From NCBI GenBank assembly GCA_002428265.1, contig DIUR01000003.1, forward strand, positions 1 through 64,000: DNA of 64,000 nt, read 5' to 3'. Shown here one piece after another: positions 1 through 9,243 of this stretch. Position 1 is the stretch's first letter. Every line of letters begins with the position of its first letter. The DNA is from Bacteriovoracaceae bacterium UBA6153 (lineage in GTDB: Bacteria > Bdellovibrionota > Bacteriovoracia > Bacteriovoracales > Bacteriovoracaceae). Made by a program: the position numbers and the translations under genes. The notes under the pieces were generated by a model. That model made no database searches. It saw only the letters and a program-made list of their open reading frames with translations, and had not been told where the DNA came from.

Positions 1-4
1 TAGT

Positions 5-340
5 TCAATTGGGGGTTAAGAACAAAAGTGTATTCCTAAACAACATCACTAAAGCAACCATTCCATATGCCCAGCGTGATGTTGGTTTAAAAAATAAGAA
101 AAAATAAGAAAAAAGCATGTGAATTTTTAACAAGATCTGCACATATTCTTGGTTAATCATCATGATTGATATTCCAGGAACATAAGGAATTGAAAAAATT
201 TGTAATTTGAAAACTTGCAGTGGCCCTAAAACTCCATAAAGCGCACCGTTTTTTGTTTCAACAACTAAAGAAGACAAGAGAAGGTTCAGTGCCGTAAAAC
301 GCATGAACATCACAAAGTTTGCGTATTGATTTTTTTTCAT
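5..340 (-). CDS. Small integral membrane protein, function unknown
   Basis: A complete 111-codon ORF on the minus strand, from an ATG at 340 to a TGA at 5-7. The protein is very hydrophobic, with about three probable membrane segments (roughly residues 10-27, 45-65 and 70-105), a basic start and conserved-looking aromatic stretches such as MLFSYFFLFF. I do not recognise a family. The upstream sequence on the minus strand is AT-rich with no strong Shine-Dalgarno site, so the start is tentative. It lies downstream of tRNA-Arg on the same strand, separated by about 100 bases, and there is nothing nearby to suggest a pathway. Confidence 0.55.
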   Translation of the reverse strand: MKKNQYANFVMFMRFTALNLLLSSLVVETKNGALYGVLGPLQVFKLQIFSIPYVPGISIMMINQEYVQILLKIHMLFSYFFLFFKPTSRWAYGMVALVMLFRNTLLFLTPN

Positions 341-438
341 TAAGAAGTAATTATATACAAGTTAAATATCAGATTCATCAATTAGTAATACAATTTTTGA
401 ATGTATGGAAGATAATATTTTGAGAAAGATCTATAAAA

Positions 439-515
439 TGGCGCAATCGGCAGGAGTCGAACCTGCGACCACTTGATTCGTAGTCAAGTACTCTATCCAG
501 CTGAGCTACGACTGC
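439..515 (-). tRNA. tRNA-Arg (anticodon ACG)
   Basis: A 77-base cloverleaf read on the minus strand. The acceptor stem is GCAGTCG paired with CGATTGC (one G-T pair). The anticodon loop CTACGAA gives anticodon ACG, expected to be edited to ICG and to read CGN arginine codons. The T arm has GGTTCGA, the discriminator is G and the 3' CCA is encoded (439-441). A strong promoter-like element lies just upstream at 532-560. Confidence 0.95.
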
Positions 516-531
516 GCATTTATGAGAAACC

Positions 532-560
532 TTTATAACTGCTCAGTTTTAAGCAGTCAA
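532..560 (-). promoter_or_regulatory. Sigma70-like promoter for tRNA-Arg
   Basis: On the minus strand a TTGACT -35 box (560-555) is followed by exactly 17 bases and a TATAAA -10 box (537-532). Transcription would start near 525, about ten bases before the mature tRNA 5' end at 515. Spacing and position fit a stable-RNA promoter well. Confidence 0.7.
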
Positions 561-649
561 TTGGATGGACAAATTATTTAGCGCCGCAAGGCATTTTAAA
601 CGCACTTTCAGCTACTAAAATCTACAATCAATGACCCTAACTGGAGGAT

Positions 650-685
650 AAAACGTTCTGCCCCCAGTGAGAACGCGTCAGAACG
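650..685 (-). terminator. Possible intrinsic terminator after the chemoreceptor gene
   Basis: On the minus strand a 7-base stem CGTTCTG / CAGAACG (685-679 and 660-654) closes an 18-base loop and is followed by TTTTAT. It lies about 70 bases beyond the stop codon of the MCP gene. The long loop makes it a weak candidate. I see no gene in the rest of 518-755. Confidence 0.4.
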
Positions 686-755
686 AGAGATCTATCTCTA
701 TCAAATCTGTTTTGTTTTTAAGAGGCATTCACAGTGACGGTAAACCATTGCTCGC

Positions 756-2708
756 TTAAGAAGCTTTAACACCATAAACTTCTTGCTCAAGCTCTAGGAT
801 AATTTCACTTAAATTATCGGCCTCATGGAAAAGCTTTTGAGACTGAGAAGCTGTCTGGTGCACTGTTTTCGTATTTTCTTGGGTCGTTTTATCCAGCATA
901 TTCATAGCATCTGAAATATTTTGCACACCTTTAGATTGCTCTTCTGCTGCTGACGTTACATCGATCATTGAACTTTTAACTGAAGAAACATTGGTTACGA
1001 TCTGGTTTAAGAGATCTTCACACTTTTCAGCAATTCTAACTCCGTCTGAAATTTTTCCCTGCCCATCTGACACAAGACTATTAACACGCTCTTTTGTATT
1101 GCGAATTGTATTTTCAACACTAGAAATTGAGTTCTCAAGCAATTCATTAATCTCTCGAGAGGAATTTCCACTCATCGCTGCAAGATTTCCAACCTCTTCT
1201 GCAACAACGGCAAAACCTTTTCCATGCTCACCCGCACGGGCCGCTTCAACCGAAGCATTAAAAGATAATAATTTTGTTTGAAAAACAATATCGTTAATTA
1301 CTTTTGTTTTATCCGAGATGTTTTGAATAACAGTGATAATCCCACCAATTTCATTATTGCTATTTTCTATTTGAGACATAATGTTTGAGTTCACAGTACG
1401 AATTTCTTCCATTGAGTTTCTCATCTGCTCAACAGTCTTTTTACCAGATTCAGCAATAGCAAAACTACTCTCGGCCTGCTCTGATGAGCTTTTTGCATTA
1501 TCAACACTCTTTAAAACCATTGCACTGATTTCATCCAGGGTCGTGGCCGTTTCCTGAATGGCTGCAGCTTGTTCTTGAGTTGCACTTGAAACCTGAAATG
1601 AAGCATCCTTTACCGTATTACTTCCATCTCTTGTCACTTCTGCTGACTGCTTAAGACGATCGGCCAGTGAAATAATTCTTCCCGTAATTCTTTTTATTAA
1701 TAAATAACCAAATAGAAGTGCCACAATTGTCGCCACAAACCCAATCAGACCCTGCATGAAAATCTGCTTATAAATTGGACCTGTAATAAAAGTTTTTGGA
1801 ATAAGAACTTCAACAAACCATTCTTCATCAAGCATCTTAATTTTCGATATCACACTTAAATTATGTTCGCCCAATACTGCTTCTTGGTTCTTCGTGCTCA
1901 AACGATCTTTTGAGTAGGCATCATAGTTAGAAACTTTTTCCTGAAAAATATTCTTCATCAACATGTCTTGCTTGTTTGTAAAGCCAACGATAGTTCCGTT
2001 TTTATCATAAATGATAATACGAGATCCCTCTGGCAATGATTCTGCATGTGTCAGCTCTTCAAAAAATCCCAGATCTAAATCTGTTCCGACAACTCCTTGA
2101 TAAACACCATCAACCACCACTGGTGTTGCAAGTGAAATAATGAGTATGATTTTTCCATCAACAGGGTACTTGTAAGGAGGAATAACGACACTTTTTAACA
2201 ATTTTTTTGGCAACTGATAAAAATCTCCCACTCCTTCTTTATCGTAATCTAGTAGTGGTTCATAATTTATTGAGCCATCATTTTTTCTCGTTAAGTAGGG
2301 AACAAATCTTCCAGAGGCATCCGAAGGATTTTGTCCTTTGAATTGCTCATCTTTTCCGTCAAACGCATTGGGCTCCCAACCTGTCCAAAAGCCAAACATA
2401 GTAGGGTTTGCTTTAAATCTTTCTTCCATAATTCTCATCGCATCTTCACGAGAAAATACAATTGGATGATTTTTATTTTTTACATGTGCCAGAGTATTTC
2501 CAATAGTATCTGTTACATCAAAGGCATGTGAAATTTTGCTAGAAGTTTTAAAAGCAACTTCTTCTGCGAATATTTTTGAATCTAGGGTTACTTTTTCCAG
2601 CAGCTCATTTTTTAAAACGTACGAGCTGTAGGCAGTGATAAAACAAGCAACAACAAAAATACTTAAAGCAGCCCAAAGAAGAAGACGAAAATTTAGAGAT
2701 TTTTTCAT
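756..2708 (-). CDS. Methyl-accepting chemotaxis protein with Cache sensor domain
   Basis: A 650-residue transmembrane chemoreceptor. The order is: membrane segment at about residues 7-29, periplasmic double-Cache-like sensor at about 35-315 (with the typical FWTGWEPNAFDG stretch), second membrane segment at about 318-336, HAMP-like linker, and a cytoplasmic MCP signalling domain. The hairpin tip, which in this family contacts CheA and CheW, reads EAARAGEHGKGFAVVAEEV at about residues 486-505, close to consensus. I chose the ATG at 2708 because it puts a normal MKKSLNFRLLLW membrane anchor at the N-terminus. The frame stays open upstream, but that extension runs through tRNA-Ser and is not protein. 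An ATG at 2741 is an alternative. The ligand cannot be predicted from sequence. No che genes are nearby, so this is an orphan receptor. Confidence 0.92.
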   Translation of the reverse strand: MKKSLNFRLLLWAALSIFVVACFITAYSSYVLKNELLEKVTLDSKIFAEEVAFKTSSKISHAFDVTDTIGNTLAHVKNKNHPIVFSREDAMRIMEERFKANPTMFGFWTGWEPNAFDGKDEQFKGQNPSDASGRFVPYLTRKNDGSINYEPLLDYDKEGVGDFYQLPKKLLKSVVIPPYKYPVDGKIILIISLATPVVVDGVYQGVVGTDLDLGFFEELTHAESLPEGSRIIIYDKNGTIVGFTNKQDMLMKNIFQEKVSNYDAYSKDRLSTKNQEAVLGEHNLSVISKIKMLDEEWFVEVLIPKTFITGPIYKQIFMQGLIGFVATIVALLFGYLLIKRITGRIISLADRLKQSAEVTRDGSNTVKDASFQVSSATQEQAAAIQETATTLDEISAMVLKSVDNAKSSSEQAESSFAIAESGKKTVEQMRNSMEEIRTVNSNIMSQIENSNNEIGGIITVIQNISDKTKVINDIVFQTKLLSFNASVEAARAGEHGKGFAVVAEEVGNLAAMSGNSSREINELLENSISSVENTIRNTKERVNSLVSDGQGKISDGVRIAEKCEDLLNQIVTNVSSVKSSMIDVTSAAEEQSKGVQNISDAMNMLDKTTQENTKTVHQTASQSQKLFHEADNLSEIILELEQEVYGVKAS

Positions 2709-2863
2709 TATAAATAACCCACAATTGTAAATACGATTCATTGGTATCGGATTACTTGTGAAGTAGTTGAGATAATTCTGTCTAAAGATTGAAAATATAA
2801 AGAGAAAGTAGTGATGCTTGATCAATCTACTAGGGAATTTAAATAAAGGATTTTTCGATAAAA

Positions 2864-2955
2864 TGGCGGAGACGGTGAGATTCGAACTCACGGTACCTCT
2901 TGCGAGGTACGACGCCTTAGCAAGGCGCTGGATTAGACCACTCTCCCACGTCTCC
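2864..2955 (-). tRNA. tRNA-Ser (anticodon GCT)
   Basis: A 92-base class II tRNA on the minus strand. Acceptor GGAGACG pairs with CGTCTCC. The anticodon loop TTGCTAA gives GCT, reading AGC/AGT serine codons. The long variable arm (a TACCTC / GAGGTA stem) is typical of tRNA-Ser. The T arm has GTTCGAA, the discriminator is G and CCA is encoded. It follows the second tRNA-Ser by 46 bases on the same strand and is probably co-transcribed with it. Confidence 0.95.
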
Positions 2956-3001
2956 ATCAAAACTAAGATAAAATTTCTGGGGGATTCGTTCTAAATGCTA
3001 A

Positions 3002-3089
3002 TGGCGGAGGACACAGGATTCGAACCTGCGGAACCTTTCGGTTCAACGGTTTTCAAAACCGCCGCGATCGACCACTCCGCCAATCCTCC
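3002..3089 (-). tRNA. tRNA-Ser (anticodon TGA)
   Basis: An 88-base class II tRNA on the minus strand. Acceptor GGAGGAT pairs with GTCCTCC. The anticodon loop TTTGAAA gives TGA, reading TCN serine codons. A variable arm stem (GAACC / GGTTC) is present, the T arm has GGTTCGAA, the discriminator is G and CCA is encoded. It lies between a promoter-like element (3106-3134) and tRNA-Ser(GCT). Confidence 0.95.
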
Positions 3090-3105
3090 GCTTAATTAGA
3101 ACGCT

Positions 3106-3134
3106 ATAGTAAGCGTTTTCTTAAAAAAAGACAA
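3106..3134 (-). promoter_or_regulatory. Sigma70-like promoter for the two tRNA-Ser genes
   Basis: On the minus strand TTGTCT (3134-3129), a 17-base spacer and TACTAT (3111-3106) lie immediately after the stop codon of the GYF-TPR gene and about 17 bases before tRNA-Ser(TGA). An AACGCT / AGCGTT inverted repeat (3100-3117) overlaps the -10 box and could instead help terminate the upstream operon. Confidence 0.55.
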
Positions 3135-3141
3135 GCAAGTT

Positions 3142-6100
3142 TTATTTCAAGTTTCTGATTAATGATTCAATTAGCTCTTTATCAGGTGCAGTAGGATAAA
3201 TTTTTAAATAATCTTCGTATTTTTCTTTCGCCAACGCTCTTTGTCCTGCTGCGCGATAAGCATCACCAAGGAGTTTGTGCACCATGGGATTAGTTAAATC
3301 TTCCTTCAAGGCACGGTTCAAAAGCTCCAGGGCTTCATTCGAGTAGTTCTGAGCAAGCTTAATTGAGGCCATGGCCACAAGAGCGTCCACTGATTTGGTA
3401 TTTAAGCTGATGGCCTTCTCATACTTTAAAATGGCTTCACGGTACTCTTTATTAAGCCTATGGACTTCACCCATAATAAAATGAGCAGCATCTAAATTTG
3501 GATTGAGGTCTAATTCTTTCTGGGCCATTTCACGGGCCTTCACAAGATCATTTTTAGCAAGATAAACGCGGGCCAGTTGATAATGAACTCTAGGGTAAGA
3601 CTCGAGCCTGTCTTTTATTTCCGTGAACTCAAGAATGGCTTCATCATATTTTTTTTCATCATAAAGAAGCTCACCAAGCTCCATGCGCACTTTCAAATTT
3701 CCAGAATTAAGCTTTAGCAGGTCACGGCTGTGTTTAATGTATTCATCTTTTCTGCCTTCTAATAAAGCAGCTGCAATTAGTACTTCATAAAAACTTTCAT
3801 CTTTCTTTGGAAGATTCTGAACTTTTTTATAATAAGACTGAAATTCCTTTAACTGTCCTGACTTAAAGTAAGCCGTTGCGATTGCTGAAATCAATGTCGG
3901 ATCATCACCAATCTCGGCAAGAGTGTCTCTTAGGTATCCGATTGCAGTGTCTGTTCCATCTTGCTCATATAAAATTTCAGCATAAAGAGCGTGATAAGAA
4001 ACATTTTTTGGATCTAAAAGAAGCGCTTTTGATAACTTCGCTCTAGCTGCGGGATACTGTCTGTTTCTTACTAAAATCTTAGATGACTTAAACATAACGG
4101 CATCATTAAGAGGATCTTTTGAAAGAGCACGGTCATACCATCTTAGAGCAAGAATCGGATTTCTTTTGGCCTCTGAAAACTGTCCCATTAGAGCAGCATA
4201 ATCCGGAGTTGCTCCAAATTTCGTCTGACCCATTTCTCCAAGAAGTCTTTCTGCGTCTTCAAATTTATATGCTTTGATATAAGTTTCTGCCAGCATTTTT
4301 TTAAGTTGGAAATTCTGATTATGAAGTCCAATAATTTTTTGAAGAGCAACGATTGCTGATTCAAAAAATCCTCTATCTGCATTTAATTGCGCCAAAAACA
4401 TAACACCCGGAATGTAATCCGGATTAGCATCTACTGCTTCAATGGCAAACTGAAAGGCCGAATCGAAATTTTTACTTTTGTATTCGGCTTTCGCTTTTTT
4501 AAGAAGACCTATTACCTTACTTTCAAGAATTAATCTTTGTGATAGTTGATCACCACCGATCTCTAGTTTTGATAAAGTAGATCTCAACTCATCTGATTCT
4601 TTAAACTGAAGAGACTTCTTAAAAAACTGACTAGCCTCTTCATTTTTATTTTTATAGGCGCTCAGATAACCCATTTGACGATAGTATGAGGCAAGAAAAG
4701 CAGGAGAACCTTCGGCTTCCAGCACTTTAACTTTCTCAAGTGTTTCTTCAAATTTCTTAATGGCCTGTTCTTGTAAAAGTAAGTCGCCATATTGAAGAAG
4801 CAGAAGAACACTTCCTGGATAATACTTTAAACCTTCTTCAAGAACAGTTTTAGCTTCGGCCGGTTTATCATCAGCAATACTAAATTGGGCCAAAGAATAA
4901 TAAGATTCGAAAGGCTTTTTAGGAATTTTAAGCAGGGCCTCATAAGCAGATCTTGCATCGACAAATTCGCCAGCGCCAACAAGCAGCTCAAGATAATAGC
5001 TCAGCATTTTTGGCGTGGGCTTGTTTCCAGCTCTCAGGTAATTCTTTACGATATAAATCCCAGTTTGATACTTAGCAATTTTTCCGTAAAAGTTTGCAGT
5101 TCCTGTAGCCGTTGAAGCATCACTTAACAATTTAGATTCTGAGAGCTGAATATATTTGTAAAGGGTATTAGCTGCCTGATTTTTATCGCGAGTGTTTTCT
5201 AAAATTTCAGAATAGGTAAGAATAATCTCACCCATAGACTCATTGCCGGCAAATTTATTTTGAAGAGAGTTTAAATAAAAACCTGATGCCATAGCTCTTT
5301 TTCTATAAGTTCCCTGAGAATAAAGATTACGAGCTTCTGCGAGTGCAGTATTGGCCGCCACTTCATTGTCATAGGCTGCAGTTATAGGAAACTTTACATC
5401 AACATAAACAATTCCCAATGATTTGGGTTTTTCTTCTGGCTGTAGGAAAAAATAAAAAATACCTAAAAAAGCTAGAATAGCGATGATCGACATTCCCTTC
5501 TTTTTCTTTTTAATAACTACTTTTTGTTCAAACTCTTTACTCTTTTTAGAATACTCTTCAACGACTTCAACATCTTCTTCTTCTTCACCATCTTCAATGG
5601 CCTGTTCACGAAGCATGATTTCCTGAAGCTCACGTAGGCGTTTCTTTTCTTGATTTTCTTCAATCCTGGCCTGCTTCTCCAGCTCAACTTCCGAGACACT
5701 CAATTGAGCATTAATATTTGCCAGGTCTTTTGATAAATTAATGAACTGAGTTTTTTCATTAATTAATTCTTGATAACTAAGCGGAGGTGGCTCGTACTTA
5801 ATTTCTTTTTTCGGATTAACTTCTTCAATATCGTCTTCTTCTTCTTCGACAACTTCCTTTACAGGTTGTTGCCTAACGACTGTGGTTTTATCCAGATCAA
5901 CTTTTTTTGCTTGAACTCTTCTCAGAATTACTGTTTTTTCAATTCCTTCTTCGTAATTACCGCCCGGATTTTCTTCTTGATACTTTTTTTCAAGCTCAGC
6001 ATAGTTAACATCAATCTTTACATTTTTACCGAATTTGAACTCTGTAAAACTCTTAAGACCTGTATCTTCTTTTAAAACAGTAACGGCGGTAGGAGTAACT

Positions 6101-6351
6101 TTTTGTACCTTCGTTACAGTTTTTGGAGTAACGACAGCCTCTTCAGTAACAACTGATTTATCTTCTTTTTTTGTAATGGAATTTTTTAATTCAGCGAAAG
6201 TTGTTATTAATTTCCAATCGCCAATAGGAAACTGCTGGCACATTTCTGTGCCATTGATATGACCTTTAAGAAATAATTCACCGATTTCTTCAGTTGAAAA
6301 AGGTCCAATAACCCGCCCTTCATGTAGGCGGATTCTGTACTTTAGATTCAT
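3142..6351 (-). CDS. GYF-domain, single-TM, TPR-repeat protein at the end of the nuo operon
   Basis: A 1069-residue protein. Residues 1-55 match a bacterial GYF_2-type domain (GPFSTEEIGELFLKG, then a conserved W in IGDWKLI). A long acidic, charged, low-complexity region follows (runs of E and D near residues 170-180 and 255-270). Next is one membrane segment at about 285-304 (SIIAILAFLGIFYFF) after a KKKKK stop-transfer-like patch. The C-terminal 700 residues are helical TPR repeats (for example AHFIMGEVHRLNKEYREAI). The topology suggests a cytoplasmic GYF domain and extracytoplasmic TPRs. GYF modules bind proline-rich ligands, so a scaffolding role is an inference. The gene starts 10 bases after nuoN of set B and should be translated from the same transcript, with an AGGATG site before the ATG. 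It is the only non-complex I gene in the unit. Confidence 0.85.
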   Translation of the reverse strand: MNLKYRIRLHEGRVIGPFSTEEIGELFLKGHINGTEMCQQFPIGDWKLITTFAELKNSITKKEDKSVVTEEAVVTPKTVTKVQKVTPTAVTVLKEDTGLKSFTEFKFGKNVKIDVNYAELEKKYQEENPGGNYEEGIEKTVILRRVQAKKVDLDKTTVVRQQPVKEVVEEEEDDIEEVNPKKEIKYEPPPLSYQELINEKTQFINLSKDLANINAQLSVSEVELEKQARIEENQEKKRLRELQEIMLREQAIEDGEEEEDVEVVEEYSKKSKEFEQKVVIKKKKKGMSIIAILAFLGIFYFFLQPEEKPKSLGIVYVDVKFPITAAYDNEVAANTALAEARNLYSQGTYRKRAMASGFYLNSLQNKFAGNESMGEIILTYSEILENTRDKNQAANTLYKYIQLSESKLLSDASTATGTANFYGKIAKYQTGIYIVKNYLRAGNKPTPKMLSYYLELLVGAGEFVDARSAYEALLKIPKKPFESYYSLAQFSIADDKPAEAKTVLEEGLKYYPGSVLLLLQYGDLLLQEQAIKKFEETLEKVKVLEAEGSPAFLASYYRQMGYLSAYKNKNEEASQFFKKSLQFKESDELRSTLSKLEIGGDQLSQRLILESKVIGLLKKAKAEYKSKNFDSAFQFAIEAVDANPDYIPGVMFLAQLNADRGFFESAIVALQKIIGLHNQNFQLKKMLAETYIKAYKFEDAERLLGEMGQTKFGATPDYAALMGQFSEAKRNPILALRWYDRALSKDPLNDAVMFKSSKILVRNRQYPAARAKLSKALLLDPKNVSYHALYAEILYEQDGTDTAIGYLRDTLAEIGDDPTLISAIATAYFKSGQLKEFQSYYKKVQNLPKKDESFYEVLIAAALLEGRKDEYIKHSRDLLKLNSGNLKVRMELGELLYDEKKYDEAILEFTEIKDRLESYPRVHYQLARVYLAKNDLVKAREMAQKELDLNPNLDAAHFIMGEVHRLNKEYREAILKYEKAISLNTKSVDALVAMASIKLAQNYSNEALELLNRALKEDLTNPMVHKLLGDAYRAAGQRALAKEKYEDYLKIYPTAPDKELIESLIRNLK

Positions 6352-6361
6352 TACATCCTGT

Positions 6362-7744
6362 CTACTTCAGCCCTAAAAAGAGTGATGGAGCAATTCCAAA
6401 CGTGAAGATAGACACTAAAATGATAACATGAACTAGCGATTCGCTAAATCTGGTTTTTATTGCAGGGAGGGCCATCTTAGATTCGTCCTCAGTAAATAAA
6501 TCACTAACGAAACGGATGTAGTAGGCAAACCCGATAATTGTACTAATGAAGATCGAAACTGCTTCAATCGTGAAGCCTTCTCGGAAATAATTCGTAAACA
6601 ACATATATTTCATAGCGAATCCCGAAGTAAGCGGGATACCAGCAAGACTTAGAACAAAGATAACCAACATAACTGCTAGGCCTTTATTTCTATAAAAACC
6701 AGCGCGAAGAATTTCTTTGCCGTCTTTCTTGTTATTTAACTCAGCAAATTGGTTCAGTATTAATACAATTCCAGTAGCTGTTAGTGAGTAAACAACAAGA
6801 TAAGCGATTAGTTGTTTTTCATATCCTTCATCTGGATTCAAACAAATCATCATCAACATGTAACCTGTATGGGCCACAGATGAATATGCGATAATTCTTT
6901 TGAACTGGCCTTGTACCAACGCCATGATGTTTCCGTAGAAAGCAGACATAACCGCGATCACTTGAACAATACGAATCAAGATATCTTGAAAGTGAGGATC
7001 GCATTCTAATAATAGAAGTTGAAGAAGTGTAATAAACTTAAAACCAATAATGATTTTTGAAATGAAAAAGTTTGTTGCAAGGTTACCATTTGTTACGTTT
7101 GAGTAAACATCAGCAATCCAAGCGTGGAATGGGAAAGCACCAAGCTTAAAGCAAGCAGTAAGAATAAAGATCCCTAGTGCGATTGCGTAGAACTCTTGAT
7201 TCACAACAGTTGCACCAACAAGGCTTAATCCGTTTGTTGCTCCCAAATAGAAAGCGACACCTAGTAAAAAGATCCCAGAGATAACCGCACCTTGAATAAG
7301 ATACTTTACCGCTGCTTCTCGAGAGTTTTCTAAGTCAGACGTTGCAACTAATGCGTATCCAACTAAAGCAATCGTTTCAAGAGCAACGTAGAAAGTCATC
7401 AGGTCGTTAGCACCAAGTAAGAAAACCCCGCCCATGAACATATAACTCATAAGAATTGAGTTCTTAACTTTTTCAAGTGAGTGGTAACCGTTGATAAGGA
7501 TCATAAAAACATTCAGGATTGAAACAATCTTTAAAAGAAGAATCTTATTTCCTTCCAAAGAAAAGAGTTCACTCAATGTGAAGATGTTTTGTGAAAACAG
7601 CATCGCAAAAAATGTGATCGCAGCAATTAGTGTTGCTCCAAACGAAATATATTTTCCATGGTTTTTCACATTTAGACTTAGAAGGCCAACGGCATTCAAT
7701 CCTAAAAATATTAAAACGTTTTGAACGAAATTTAAGTTTTCCAT
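6362..7744 (-). CDS. nuoN: NADH-quinone oxidoreductase subunit N (set B)
   Basis: A 460-residue polytopic membrane protein of the proton-translocating antiporter-like family (Proton_antipo_M). It keeps the TM5 glutamate (VALETIALVGY), the broken-helix lysine in FKLGAFPFHAW and the TM12 lysine in SGFAMKYMLF, the residues used for proton transfer in this family. The segment after the TM7 lysine (ADVYSNVTNGN) departs from the usual SPDVYEGAPTP, so this copy is clearly diverged from the set A NuoN (13479-14945). It lies three bases after nuoM of set B. Full length for the family; start ATG at 7744. Confidence 0.9.
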   Translation of the reverse strand: MENLNFVQNVLIFLGLNAVGLLSLNVKNHGKYISFGATLIAAITFFAMLFSQNIFTLSELFSLEGNKILLLKIVSILNVFMILINGYHSLEKVKNSILMSYMFMGGVFLLGANDLMTFYVALETIALVGYALVATSDLENSREAAVKYLIQGAVISGIFLLGVAFYLGATNGLSLVGATVVNQEFYAIALGIFILTACFKLGAFPFHAWIADVYSNVTNGNLATNFFISKIIIGFKFITLLQLLLLECDPHFQDILIRIVQVIAVMSAFYGNIMALVQGQFKRIIAYSSVAHTGYMLMMICLNPDEGYEKQLIAYLVVYSLTATGIVLILNQFAELNNKKDGKEILRAGFYRNKGLAVMLVIFVLSLAGIPLTSGFAMKYMLFTNYFREGFTIEAVSIFISTIIGFAYYIRFVSDLFTEDESKMALPAIKTRFSESLVHVIILVSIFTFGIAPSLFLGLK

Positions 7745-7747
7745 CTT

Positions 7748-9229
7748 TTAACCTTTATTCACGAAGAAATTAATTGTCCCATCAAACAAGGCCATAACAG
7801 CTTTTGGGTATAATCCAAAAACAATTGTCAGGACCGAAAGCACGATCATTGGAGTTGCTTCAAGAAGAGATAAGTCTTTAAGCGATTTATTCTCTTCATG
7901 TTTTAGCTCTCCAAGAGCAGTTAAGTGATACATCTTTAGTAAGTAAATTGGAGAAAGGATGATCCCTGTCGCTGCTAAGATTGCTGCTACTTTATTTACT
8001 TCATAAGTTCCCATGATGATCATGAACTCGCCTACGAATCCACAAGTCATTGGAACGGCCATCGATCCTGCCGTGATAATGAAAAACAGAATCGCGAATC
8101 TTGGCATAACGGCAGCGATACCACCGAACTGATCAAGTTTCTTAGTGTGTCTTCTTGTGTAAAGGTAGTGAACACCAATGAAGAGACCAGGAGTTGAAAT
8201 ACCGTGAGCGATCATTTGGAAAATGGCACCTTTCATCGCAAATGGATTTTGAGAGAAAACTCCCATAATAATGTAACCCATGTGAGAGATAGACGAGAAC
8301 GCTACGAGTTTTTTAATATCTTTTTGTACCCAGGCCGTCAGTGCTCCGTAGATAACTCCGGTTGCACCAAGGAACAATACAAAGTCTCGGTTAGCTTCAA
8401 CAGCTTCCGGGAAAAGTGGAATAACGAATCTTAAAAAACCGTAAACCCCAAGCTTAAGTAAAATACCGGCAAGAATAATTGATCCGGCAGTAGGTGCCTC
8501 AACGTGAGCATCTGGTAACCAAGAGTGAAATGGAAATACCGGAACTTTTAAGAAGAAGGCAATTGTGAAAGACCAGAACACCAGTGATTGTGGTGACATT
8601 AGTCCGTCGTATCTCAGGTTAAGAGCTCTAACAACTTCGTAGTTAAGATCATATGATCCGTTCATTTTGAAAGCTATCGCACTCATGTAACAAAGAGACG
8701 CTAGCATCAGGATTGATCCTGCTGCTGTCATCATGAAGAACTTGAAGCTTGCGTAACGACGATTTTCTCCACCAAAAACTCCCACTAAAATAAATAGTGG
8801 AATAAGCATAACTTCCCAGAAAACGTAGAAGCCATATAGTGAAGTTGAAAGAAGTGATCCACTAACTGCCCAAGTAAGTGTAAAAATCAGGAAATAATAA
8901 AGACGAAGTTTATCTGTCTTAATTTCCCAAGTTGCGACAACCACTACTAGCATTAAGAATGCGTTTAGAAGTAAAAGAAGTCCGCTTAGACCATCCATTG
9001 CAAATGTGTATGAGATGTTGAAAAACAGCGGCATATCAAACTTGAACAATGTCGTCAGAACGCTTGTGTCTGGCAGATCAATAAACATTTTTATTGAATA
9101 AGCTAGAGTTACAATAGAACCGATAAGAGCGTATAGCTTTATAGATTTTTCATTTCTTTCTGGGGTGAACATGAAACCGATCGCCCAAAAAAGAGGTATT
9201 AAAAACTTAACTAGAAATAATTGATCCAT
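7748..9229 (-). CDS. nuoM: NADH-quinone oxidoreductase subunit M (set B)
   Basis: A 493-residue polytopic antiporter-like subunit of the complex I membrane arm. Diagnostic motifs are FYVFWEVMLIPLFILVGVFG (TM5 glutamate), KVPVFPFHSWLPDAHVEAPT (TM7 lysine and the following loop) and GFVGEFMIIMG (the TM12 glutamate that distinguishes NuoM from L and N). All proton-path residues visible in the family are present. It sits between nuoL and nuoN in the canonical order, 14 bases after nuoL. Confidence 0.95.
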   Translation of the reverse strand: MDQLFLVKFLIPLFWAIGFMFTPERNEKSIKLYALIGSIVTLAYSIKMFIDLPDTSVLTTLFKFDMPLFFNISYTFAMDGLSGLLLLLNAFLMLVVVVATWEIKTDKLRLYYFLIFTLTWAVSGSLLSTSLYGFYVFWEVMLIPLFILVGVFGGENRRYASFKFFMMTAAGSILMLASLCYMSAIAFKMNGSYDLNYEVVRALNLRYDGLMSPQSLVFWSFTIAFFLKVPVFPFHSWLPDAHVEAPTAGSIILAGILLKLGVYGFLRFVIPLFPEAVEANRDFVLFLGATGVIYGALTAWVQKDIKKLVAFSSISHMGYIIMGVFSQNPFAMKGAIFQMIAHGISTPGLFIGVHYLYTRRHTKKLDQFGGIAAVMPRFAILFFIITAGSMAVPMTCGFVGEFMIIMGTYEVNKVAAILAATGIILSPIYLLKMYHLTALGELKHEENKSLKDLSLLEATPMIVLSVLTIVFGLYPKAVMALFDGTINFFVNKG

Positions 9230-9243
9230 CTTTTATCCAACTG

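Noticed and set aside
2709..2960. 84-residue N-terminal extension of the chemoreceptor frame
   Set aside because: It is read through tRNA-Ser(GCT) and an AT-rich leader. The receptor has a normal membrane anchor at ATG 2708.
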